Positions 1 to 6,079 of a stretch of DNA of 26,132 nucleotides are shown here, in pieces (within the stretch, counting starts at the first letter, position 1; the number at the start of each line of letters is the position of its first letter). The notes beneath the pieces were generated by a model, which was not told the origin of the DNA, searched no databases, and was given only the letters and a program-made list of their open reading frames with translations. A program made the translations under genes and the position numbers. Source of the DNA: an uncultured Prevotella sp. (GTDB lineage Bacteria > Bacteroidota > Bacteroidia > Bacteroidales > Bacteroidaceae); assembly GCA_900551985.1 (NCBI GenBank), contig URYG01000018.1:1-26132 (forward strand), given 5' to 3'.

Positions 1-775
1 TGAGGAATCCGCTGACGCTCAGGCTGAGGCGCAAACCTGGTATAGAATAGTTGTCGATGCGGGCAGCACCGGCATATACATTGCCAATCTTGTATTCATA
101 AGGACTTGTTGCTCCATAATGAACGAAACAGTTGTGACCGAAACGCTCAGCATCGAGACCCGATGTGAAGATGGCCTCATAACGCCAGTCCTTCAACTTA
201 CCCCACAGGGAAATACCCACCTGGTGCCAGGTGTTAGGAAGGATTTTTGCTTCGCCCTCTGAACGGTAAACAGAGAAGAAATTGTTTGGCATGTGATAGG
301 CATTGATCTCGCCAACTGGAATGATGATTTCACCAGCCTTGACATTGAACTTGCCACCCCAGAAAGCTTTGTTGAGCCAGAACTGCTCAAGGGCAACCTC
401 ACCGCCACGCTCTGTCTCAGCCTCGTATTCACCACTTTCATCAGCATCGATTTCTACTGCATTCTCTGTTCCACCATGCTCGAACTCAATCTCCATTCCC
501 ATGGTCCAGCCCTTTCCGAAATCATAGCCCAGATTGAGGGTTACGTGTGGCAAGTCGAAACGTCCATGGCTGTCATCGTCCTTATAGGTGGCAGGGTCTC
601 TGTAACGGTTGAAATGCTGGCTATAGAAGTTGCGGCTCATCACGGCCTCTCCATAACCACCAATGGTAAATCGGGGTTTTGCTGCTGTACTGTCTGTGCA
701 ACACTGTTGTGCACTTGCTGTTGCCAAACCGGCAACGAGGGCAGCGGACATCAATCCAATTCTTAAACTGTTCAT
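1..775 (-). CDS. Outer-membrane porin (OprP-like beta-barrel), 3' end outside window
   Basis: Reading the minus strand from an ATG at 775 gives 258 codons without a stop, so the gene continues past the left edge. The first 23 residues are a signal peptide ending in ATASA before QQCC, so the product should be exported. The mature part starts with a double cysteine, then PRFTIGGYGEAVMSRNF, and goes on with alternating aromatic and polar strands (for example FDLPHVTLNLGYDF and WTMGMEIEFEHG). That pattern is typical of a 16-18 strand outer-membrane barrel, and the GGYGEA start and FNVKAGEIIIPVGEIN segment resemble phosphate-selective-type porins of Bacteroidota. The substrate cannot be told. The gene lies 85 bases behind a 23-25 codon mini-gene in a folded leader and diverges from a hemerythrin-LuxR regulator. 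Porin superfamily is likely; the subfamily is uncertain. Confidence 0.75.
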   Translation of the reverse strand, partial: MNSLRIGLMSAALVAGLATASAQQCCTDSTAAKPRFTIGGYGEAVMSRNFYSQHFNRYRDPATYKDDDSHGRFDLPHVTLNLGYDFGKGWTMGMEIEFEHGGTENAVEIDADESGEYEAETERGGEVALEQFWLNKAFWGGKFNVKAGEIIIPVGEINAYHMPNNFFSVYRSEGEAKILPNTWHQVGISLWGKLKDWRYEAIFTSGLDAERFGHNCFVHYGATSPYEYKIGNVYAGAARIDNYSIPGLRLSLSVSGFL

Positions 776-825
776 CTTTATTATTTTATTATTATTATTT
801 TCGTATTATCCTTATATATAAAAGA

Positions 826-950
826 AAAGAGCGCGATATCTGCTTGCGGTCTCGACACTTTAGAGGCCTAGTATCTCCTTAAGGCGATAATGCCAGTAAG
901 GAATTACGCAGCTCTGCCGCTGGAGAGTCATAAGCATCACCGCGCTCTTT
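826..950 (-). promoter_or_regulatory. Structured 5' leader RNA of the porin gene (candidate attenuator)
   Basis: A perfect 10-bp stem joins AAAGAGCGCG (950-941 on the minus strand) to CGCGCTCTTT (835-826). Inside it are a hairpin at 877-901 (CCTTA with TAAGG, plus inner GGC with GCC) and another at 854-875 (GATAC with GTGTC, plus TAG with CTA). GATGCTT and AAGCAGAT can extend the closing stem. The 3' arm runs straight into a U-rich stretch (TCTTTTCTTTTATAT), so the closed form resembles an intrinsic terminator. I compared it by eye with TPP, SAM, cobalamin, M-box, yybP-ykoY and c-di-AMP riboswitch motifs and did not match any. Bases 776-825 are AT-rich and show nothing else. Confidence 0.55.
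860..937 (-). CDS. Leader mini-gene (23-25 residues) in the porin 5' leader
   Basis: On the minus strand an ATG at 937 (second in-frame ATG at 931) opens a frame that closes with TAA at 860-862. It contains QRQSCVIPYWHYRLKEI followed by LGL. The frame lies wholly inside the predicted transcript of the porin, about 25 bases after the expected transcription start. The composition (one Cys, one Trp, one His, two Tyr and a basic-acidic RLKE end) looks peptide-like. The 5' arm of the long closing stem (941-950) sits directly before the start codon, so folding and translation initiation should compete. I know of no function; a regulatory leader peptide is the natural reading. Because it is short, chance cannot be excluded without homologues. 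Confidence 0.5.
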   Translation of the reverse strand: MLMTLQRQSCVIPYWHYRLKEILGL

Positions 951-964
951 CTCGATTTCGGGTG

Positions 965-995
965 CAAAGGTACGGTGTTTTAAAAAATCTTGCAA
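965..995 (-). promoter_or_regulatory. Promoter of the porin leader transcript
   Basis: The minus strand has TACCTTTG (972-965), a full match to the Bacteroidota -7 box TAnnTTTG. A TTGC at 995-992 lies 19 bases upstream, as expected for the -33 element. Transcription should start near 960, giving a leader of about 185 bases before the porin ATG. Confidence 0.7.
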
Positions 996-1041
996 TACCT
1001 AAAAATCGGTAAACATTGGCATCCCCATTTCTAGGTATTGC
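992..1041. promoter_or_regulatory. 15-bp inverted repeat linking two divergent promoters (candidate operator)
   Basis: GCAATACCTAAAAAT (992-1006) and ATTTCTAGGTATTGC (1027-1041) are inverted copies with one mismatch and a 20-bp spacer. The outer end of each arm supplies the TTGC -33 element of one of the two divergent promoters. A dimeric regulator bound here could control the porin and the hemerythrin-LuxR gene together. Just beyond is a perfect palindrome GTTTCGAAAC (1044-1053), inside the spacer of the rightward promoter. Confidence 0.55.
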
Positions 1042-1068
1042 GTGTTTCGAAACTTTTTTGTATATTTG
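1038..1068 (+). promoter_or_regulatory. Promoter of the hemerythrin-LuxR regulator gene
   Basis: TATATTTG at 1061-1068 matches TAnnTTTG, and TTG at 1038-1040 lies 20 bases upstream. The predicted start is near 1075, leaving a leader of about 60 bases. Confidence 0.65.
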
Positions 1069-1134
1069 CAACCGAAATAGAAACATGATGAATGTTCTAA
1101 ATACAAGGATGTTTGCATTTAAGGATTGAACAAG

Positions 1135-2091
1135 ATGAAAAATCAGAAGATGTATGAGGCTGACGACAAGATGATCAGCATCATTAGAGACAATTACAAT
1201 ATCTTGCAGAGCCTGGGTAGCTTCGGCATCAACCTGGGATTCGGCGACAAGACGGTAAGGGAAGTCTGCGATGAGCAGAACGTGGATACCTACACCTTCC
1301 TTGCCGTGGTGAACTTTACGATTAATGGTTACAAGGAGTACGACAATGCCGACCGCTTGTCGTTGCCGACCCTGTTGCATTATCTCAAGGCATCGCATGC
1401 CTACTACATAGATTTCCAGTTGCCGTTTATCCGCAAGGAACTGGTGGAAGCACTGGATGAAAACGACAATCTGGCACGACTAATCCTGAAACTCTATGAT
1501 GATTATGCCCATAGCATCACCAATCACATGAAATATGAGGAGAAGATGGTTTTCCCTTATGTTCAGGCACTTATAGAAGGTAATGCCAATACCAACTTTG
1601 ATATTGAAACCTTCTCGAAGCACCATGTGCAGGTGGAAATGAAGCTGAAGGAACTCAAGAGCATCATCATTAAGTATCTGCCATCTGATGGTCTGCGCAA
1701 CAACCAGCTCAGTGCCACCCTCTATGATATCTACAACAACGAGGAGTGGCTTACGCATCACTCTGAGGTGGAGGAAGAAATCTTTATACCTGCCGTAAGA
1801 AATGCCGAGCGGAAACTGAAGCAGAATGATGTGAGTGCCAAGATTTCGAGCATGATTAACCAGACTCCGAACAACGACGAGCAGTTGAGCGACCGAGAGA
1901 AGGATGTAATCATTGCACTGGTTCAGGGTATGTCGAACAAGGAGATAGCCGACCATCTCTTTATCTCCGTGAATACGGTGATTACCCATCGCCGAAACAT
2001 TGCCCGAAAGCTTCAGATTCATTCTCCTGCGGGTCTGACGATTTTTGCCATCGTGAACAATCTGGTTGATATTTCTACGGTGAAACTCTAG
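1135..2091 (+). CDS. ScdA/RIC-like hemerythrin domain fused to LuxR-type DNA-binding domain
   Basis: The product has 318 residues. I chose the ATG at 1135 because AAGGA (1121-1125) lies 9 bases before it; a TTG at 1126 would add three residues. Residues 25-60 (SFGINLGFGDKTVREVCDE) resemble the ScdA/YtfE (RIC) N-terminal segment FGIDFCCGGKxxLxxAC, but without the CC pair. Residues 82-225 form a four-helix hemerythrin-like domain with possible iron ligands H88, H131 and E135 (HMKYE), H163/H164, and H208/H209 with E213. Residues 250-318 are a LuxR/NarL helix-turn-helix (LSDREKDVI, NKEIADHLFISVNTVITHRR). RIC proteins handle oxygen, NO and iron-sulfur damage, so a cytoplasmic redox or NO-sensing transcription factor is inferred. 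It diverges from the porin leader, and a 15-bp inverted repeat lies between them. Domain calls are fairly sure; the signal sensed is not known. Confidence 0.8.
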   Translation: MKNQKMYEADDKMISIIRDNYNILQSLGSFGINLGFGDKTVREVCDEQNVDTYTFLAVVNFTINGYKEYDNADRLSLPTLLHYLKASHAYYIDFQLPFIRKELVEALDENDNLARLILKLYDDYAHSITNHMKYEEKMVFPYVQALIEGNANTNFDIETFSKHHVQVEMKLKELKSIIIKYLPSDGLRNNQLSATLYDIYNNEEWLTHHSEVEEEIFIPAVRNAERKLKQNDVSAKISSMINQTPNNDEQLSDREKDVIIALVQGMSNKEIADHLFISVNTVITHRRNIARKLQIHSPAGLTIFAIVNNLVDISTVKL

Positions 2092-2136
2092 TTTTGCTTA
2101 GAAAAAACGACCTTTGAAATGTTATTTTTTATAAAA

Positions 2137-2177
2137 TGATAGTGCCTTCCCTGCTGCTTGCGGGGAAGGCACTATCA
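2137..2177. terminator. Bidirectional terminator between convergent regulator genes
   Basis: A perfect 15-bp stem (TGATAGTGCCTTCCC with GGGAAGGCACTATCA) encloses an 11-base loop. It lies 46 bases after the hemerythrin-LuxR stop and 57 bases after the stop of the opposing LuxR gene. The T tract is weak on the plus side and somewhat better (TTTTA) on the minus side. Confidence 0.75.
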
Positions 2178-2233
2178 TTATATGTAGGTATGTGAAAGGG
2201 TGGCATCATCATTTTGGGGGATGCTCCTAAGCG

Positions 2234-2869
2234 TTAAATCTTGTTGATATCCACATATCCGTGCATCACGGCATAGATGGTGAGCGAAGAAACGCTCTTG
2301 ATACCCAGTTTTTCCTGGATATTCTTGCGGTGGGTAATCACTGTGGTGGTACCGATGAAGAGCTTTTCGGCTATTTCCTTGTTGATTTTGCCCTGTGCCA
2401 CCAGCGAGAGTACCTCGATTTCCCTATCCGTAAGGGCTTTCTCCTTGGATTCTGCGGAATCCATCTGCGGGATGTATTCGCCGTGGGGATGTCCAGAACG
2501 CTGCAGGCTGATCAACTGTCGGATGAGCTTTGATTCCGGTATGTTGATGCAGATGCAGTGGAATCCCTGCAGCTGTGAGTTGAGGTCGTTGCAGGGGGTA
2601 AGCACGATGGTATGGGGGCGATGCGCCTCTTCGATGAAGAAGTTGCGGTGAGCCAGAAGAATCTGCATCGACACAAAATAGTGCATGAAACGTTCGGGTG
2701 CATTCGACTCAAATTCGCCGAATGTACCGAAGATGCTGATCTTTACCATCGGAACGACACTCTCCAGCAGTCCCTTGAGACCCAAGGCTGCCAGCGTATT
2801 GTTATCTACAATGGCGAGTTCGGGCATCGCCTTGCCTGCCATTGCTTTCTTCATTTCTTCGTTCATCAT
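2234..2869 (-). CDS. LuxR/NarL-family regulator with degenerate receiver-like domain
   Basis: The product has 211 residues. Residues 17-135 have the layout of a response-regulator receiver (PELAIVDNNTLAALGLKGLL at the first strand and helix). However, the region where the phosphorylated Asp should be reads HYFVSMQILLAH, with no Asp, so phosphorylation is unlikely. Residues 144-211 are a LuxR helix-turn-helix (LTDREIEVLSLVAQG, NKEIAEKLFIGTTTVITHRKNI). This domain is nearly the same, position by position, as that of the convergent hemerythrin-LuxR protein, including the unusual TVITHR recognition helix. It is the last gene of the kdsA-kdsD-PLD cluster, 26 bases after the PLD stop, so it is probably cotranscribed. 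The target is unknown; overlap with the hemerythrin regulator's sites is an inference. Confidence 0.75.
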   Translation of the reverse strand: MMNEEMKKAMAGKAMPELAIVDNNTLAALGLKGLLESVVPMVKISIFGTFGEFESNAPERFMHYFVSMQILLAHRNFFIEEAHRPHTIVLTPCNDLNSQLQGFHCICINIPESKLIRQLISLQRSGHPHGEYIPQMDSAESKEKALTDREIEVLSLVAQGKINKEIAEKLFIGTTTVITHRKNIQEKLGIKSVSSLTIYAVMHGYVDINKI

Positions 2870-2895
2870 ATTGCTCTGATATATCTGTTATCTGT

Positions 2896-4167
2896 TTACA
2901 GGAATGGGGTGAGGAACTTTGCCGCAAACCATCCCCTGAATCTTTGCCATCCGGTGCGCCACTTGCGCCAGTTCTGCTCGTTGAGCAGGAAACTGTCTTT
3001 TTTCTCCCTGTCAAAGAGGCGGTCGAGCTGGTGGGTAGTGCACGAATCCACAATCACGGCATTCTCTTCGTAATCCCATCGCAGGCTTCGGGCATTGAGG
3101 TTGGCGCTGCCTACGGTGCAGAACTTGCCATCCACCATGATGATCTTGGTATGATGGAAGCCCGGCGTGTACATCCATACATGGCAGCCAGCCTTCATCA
3201 GCTTGTGGGCATTATAGAATCCGCAATCGGGAGTGAGCGGGATATCGCTCCTGGTAGAAAGCATGATCTCTACCTTGACGCCTCTTTTAACCGCCCGCTT
3301 CAATGCCTTCTTGAGCTTGGGACTCAGAGTGAAGTAGGGGCTGATGATCTTGATGCTGTCCTGGGCATCGTTGATGGCATTCACATAGAAGTAGCGGATG
3401 ATATCCTTCGTGATATGCGGCTCACGGTTGATGATGCCCACCGTCTTGTGATAGGCTGTGGCGGTAGTATCGGGCTTGAGATTCTCTACCAGGTAGTCTT
3501 CCTTCTCCTTGCGGTAATACTCTTCGCCGTCGATATGCTGTCCGCTTACTTTGTTCCACATCTTGAGGAAGATCTTCTGCAGGGTATTCACCTCGCTGCC
3601 GTCGATGCGACAGTGCATATCATGCCATTCGCCTACTACCTTCGTACCTTTTATATAATAGTCGGCAACGTTCATACCGCCGGTGTAGGCAATCTGACCG
3701 TCGATGACTACAATCTTACGGTGGTCGCGGTTGAAAACGGCATGCACCCATGGAAACTTCAGGGGCTTGTATTCGTAGATTTCGATGCCGTTGGCACGGA
3801 TTTCCTTGAGATGACGCTTTCGCAGCGGCTTGTTGTTGGATGAGTTTCCGAAACCGTCGTAGAGGGCTCTTACCTTGACACCCTGCTTCGCCTTTTCAGC
3901 AAGAAGGTCGAAGAGGAGGGAGGCGATGCTGTCGTTGCGGAAGTTGAAGTATTCCAGATGCACACTGTGCTTAGCCTGGCGGATGGCCTGAAACATATCA
4001 TCGAATTTCTCCTGTCCGCTCATCAGGAGCGTAACAGAGTTATCGTGGGAAAAGCTGACACCCTTCCCACGAAGCTGGTTGACTATCAATGAATCGCTGG
4101 TCTGTGCGCTGCACAGCGAACTGACCAGTGATAGCGTTATCGCTAGAATTATCTCTCTGAATTTCAT
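2896..4167 (-). CDS. Exported phospholipase D / cardiolipin-synthase-like protein
   Basis: The product has 423 residues with two HKD motifs: HRKIVVID (H149, K151, D156) followed by GGMN, and HTKIIMVD (H339, K341, D346) followed by GSANLN. Two such motifs form one active site in the phospholipase D superfamily, which includes bacterial cardiolipin synthases. Typical cardiolipin synthases start with two membrane helices. This one starts with a cleavable-looking signal peptide (MKFREIILAITLSLVSSLCSAQ), suggesting periplasmic action. The gene begins 6 bases after the kdsD stop, so it belongs to the kdsA-kdsD unit, linking it to envelope lipid or LPS metabolism. The enzyme superfamily is clear; cardiolipin or phosphatidyl transfer is likely but not proven, and a nuclease is less likely. 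Confidence 0.82.
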   Translation of the reverse strand: MKFREIILAITLSLVSSLCSAQTSDSLIVNQLRGKGVSFSHDNSVTLLMSGQEKFDDMFQAIRQAKHSVHLEYFNFRNDSIASLLFDLLAEKAKQGVKVRALYDGFGNSSNNKPLRKRHLKEIRANGIEIYEYKPLKFPWVHAVFNRDHRKIVVIDGQIAYTGGMNVADYYIKGTKVVGEWHDMHCRIDGSEVNTLQKIFLKMWNKVSGQHIDGEEYYRKEKEDYLVENLKPDTTATAYHKTVGIINREPHITKDIIRYFYVNAINDAQDSIKIISPYFTLSPKLKKALKRAVKRGVKVEIMLSTRSDIPLTPDCGFYNAHKLMKAGCHVWMYTPGFHHTKIIMVDGKFCTVGSANLNARSLRWDYEENAVIVDSCTTHQLDRLFDREKKDSFLLNEQNWRKWRTGWQRFRGWFAAKFLTPFL

Positions 4168-4173
4168 TTTTTG

Positions 4174-5133
4174 TTATACCATGCAGGCATAGTGATCTAC
4201 GATGCCTTTCAAATGATTATCCTTATCTACTACGAGTACCGTATGTACCTTGTACTTGTGCATGATGCGCTGAATCTCCGAAATCTTTGTCTTTGGAGTC
4301 ACCATCTTCGGAGTGGTGGTCATGATGTCGCTCACGGTCTTGTTGAAGAATTCAGCCTGCCACTTCTCCATGGCACGGCGGATATCTCCATCGGTAATCA
4401 GACCGATGACGCGCTGGTCTTCATCGAGCGAGATTCCCAGTCCGAGCTTACCCTTGCTCACGTGGATGATGGCCTCGCCCAGGTGCATCTCCTTAGGGAT
4501 GATAGGCATGTCGTCGCTGCGCATCACGTCTTCGGCTGTGGTGAGGAGACGCTTACCCAATTCTCCGCCCGGATGGAACTGGGCAAAGTCGCGAGGCTTG
4601 AAGTGGCGTACCTGCATCAGGGCTATCGCCAGGGCATCGCCCATGGCGAGAGCTGCCGTGGTGCTGCTGGTAGGAGCAAGGTTGAGCGGACAAGCCTCCT
4701 TCTTCACCTTGACGGTGATGTGATGGTTGGAGTACTTTGCCAGCAATGAATTCGGATTGCCCGTTATGGAGATGATAGGTATATTCATGTGGAGCACCAT
4801 CGGGATGAAGCGGAGCAGTTCGTCGGTCTGACCACTGTTGCTCAGTGCCAACACCACGTCCTTATCGGTCATCACGCCGAGGTCGCCGTGATATACATCC
4901 AGCGGGTTGATATAGAAAGCCGGTGTACCAGTAGAGGCGAGGGTAGCTGCAATCTTGGCACCCACGTGTCCGCTCTTGCCCACACCCGTAACGATAATCT
5001 TGCCTTCGCAATGATACATCATATCTACTGCCTTTTCAAAATTGTCGTCCAAATAAGGTATTTGGTCGAGGATGGCTTGCGCCTCGTCGCGGAGAGCCTG
5101 CTCGCCATAATTTCTTATTGTTTTATCATCCAT
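4174..5133 (-). CDS. kdsD: D-arabinose-5-phosphate isomerase (KdsD/KpsF family)
   Basis: This cytoplasmic enzyme interconverts D-ribulose-5-phosphate and D-arabinose-5-phosphate, the first step towards Kdo. The 319-residue protein has a SIS sugar-isomerase domain at about 30-175, with TGVGKSGHVGAKIAATLASTGTP, the HGDLG motif and the SNSGQTDE phosphate-binding loop. Two CBS domains follow at about 203-260 and 267-319 (EDVMRSDDMP, ITDGDIRRAM, DIMTTTPKMV). The start codon overlaps the kdsA stop codon by one base (TAATG), which indicates translational coupling. The extreme C-terminus (IVDHYACMV) departs from the common HIHDLL ending and is slightly short. The call is secure; KpsF/GutQ paralogues do the same reaction. 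Confidence 0.93.
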   Translation of the reverse strand: MDDKTIRNYGEQALRDEAQAILDQIPYLDDNFEKAVDMMYHCEGKIIVTGVGKSGHVGAKIAATLASTGTPAFYINPLDVYHGDLGVMTDKDVVLALSNSGQTDELLRFIPMVLHMNIPIISITGNPNSLLAKYSNHHITVKVKKEACPLNLAPTSSTTAALAMGDALAIALMQVRHFKPRDFAQFHPGGELGKRLLTTAEDVMRSDDMPIIPKEMHLGEAIIHVSKGKLGLGISLDEDQRVIGLITDGDIRRAMEKWQAEFFNKTVSDIMTTTPKMVTPKTKISEIQRIMHKYKVHTVLVVDKDNHLKGIVDHYACMV

Positions 5134-5885
5134 TATTTCATCAATTCTTCTATAAGTGATTCAAGTTTATTTAACTCTAGCATGTTGGCTGCATCACTCT
5201 TGCCATGATCAGGGTCTGGATGTACCTCGAAGAAGTAGCCGGTGGCACCGAAAGCCTTGGCAGCCATAGCCATAGCTGGCACAAACTTGCGGTCGCCCAC
5301 GGTCTTGCCATCGCCTGCGCTTGGTCGCTGTACGCTGTGGGTGCAGTCCATGATGACGTTTGGAACAATCTCCTTCATATCCGGGATGTTTCGGAAATCT
5401 ACCACGAGATTGTTGTAGCCGAAGCAGTTGCCACGCTCGGTGAGCCATACTTCGCTGGCTCCGCTGTCCAAAGCCTTTTCTACAGGATACTTCATATCTC
5501 TTCCGCTCAGGAACTGAGCCTTCTTGATGTTGACAATCTTGCCGGTCTTGGCAGCCGATACGAGCAGGTCGGTCTGGCGGCAGAGGAAGGCTGGTATCTG
5601 GAGGATATCGCATACCTCGCCCGCTGCTTCAGCCTGATAGCTCTCGTGGATATCAGTGGTGATGCGAAGTGCGTATTTCGCCTTGATGTCGCTGAGCATC
5701 TGCAGACCTTTCTCCAGACCAGGGCCACGGAAAGAGTGGATGCTGGTACGGTTGGCCTTATCGAAGGATGCCTTGAATATGATGTCGGTCCCTAAGTTCT
5801 GGTTGATACGAACGAGTTCCTGAGCTACTGTATCCAGTAGTTCCATCGACTCGATGACGCATGGTCCTGCAATGAATGTTGCCAT
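5133..5885 (-). CDS. kdsA: 3-deoxy-8-phosphooctulonate synthase (Kdo8P synthase), metal-dependent type
   Basis: KdsA condenses arabinose-5-phosphate with phosphoenolpyruvate to Kdo-8-phosphate for the LPS inner core. The 250-residue protein shows FIAGPCVIES at the N-terminus, FKASFDKANRTS, RGPGLEKGL and DCTHSVQRP. The metal-binding set of the metallo class is complete: C9, H183, E220 and D231. These match Cys11, His185, Glu222 and Asp233 of the Aquifex aeolicus enzyme with a constant offset of two; the non-metal class (E. coli) has Asn instead of Cys. It is the first gene of a four-gene minus-strand unit, and its stop overlaps the kdsD start. A good promoter lies about 50 bases upstream. Confidence 0.96.
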   Translation of the reverse strand: MATFIAGPCVIESMELLDTVAQELVRINQNLGTDIIFKASFDKANRTSIHSFRGPGLEKGLQMLSDIKAKYALRITTDIHESYQAEAAGEVCDILQIPAFLCRQTDLLVSAAKTGKIVNIKKAQFLSGRDMKYPVEKALDSGASEVWLTERGNCFGYNNLVVDFRNIPDMKEIVPNVIMDCTHSVQRPSAGDGKTVGDRKFVPAMAMAAKAFGATGYFFEVHPDPDHGKSDAANMLELNKLESLIEELMK

Positions 5886-5935
5886 AATTATAGTATTTAT
5901 TGTTATTTCTTCCTTATTATATCTCTATTTGCGTG

Positions 5936-5966
5936 CAAAGTTATTAATAATTCGTGAAAAACCCAA
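5936..5966 (-). promoter_or_regulatory. Promoter of the kdsA-kdsD-PLD-luxR unit
   Basis: TAACTTTG on the minus strand (5943-5936) matches the -7 box TAnnTTTG. TTG at 5966-5964 lies 19-20 bases upstream. The leader before the kdsA ATG would be about 45 bases and is AT-rich. Confidence 0.7.
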
Positions 5967-6023
5967 GAATAAAGTGCGTTTTTTAAGATTATCAGCTTGA
6001 TGAAGTATCTTTTTTTCCTTTTC

Positions 6024-6056
6024 TTTGCGATATTTCACCGAAAATCATTACATTTG
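6024..6056 (+). promoter_or_regulatory. Promoter of the BadF/NAGK-type kinase gene
   Basis: TACATTTG at 6049-6056 matches the -7 box, and TTTG at 6024-6027 is a candidate -33 element with a slightly long 21-base spacer. The -7 box ends just before a GTG at 6059 that could open the kinase frame. A start there would fall before the expected transcription start, which supports the ATG at 6080. Confidence 0.6.
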
Positions 6057-6079
6057 CAGTGCATTTAAAAAATACGACA

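Noticed and set aside
826..950. Known riboswitch (TPP-like GATAATGCCAG on the plus strand, M-box-like GGAGATAC on the minus strand)
   Set aside because: Only short pieces resemble these consensus motifs. The rest of each conserved core is missing, and the plus-strand reading has no matching downstream gene.
2842..3843. 333-codon plus-strand frame opposite the PLD gene
   Set aside because: It is the antisense shadow of a gene with two intact HKD motifs; its own translation shows no family features.
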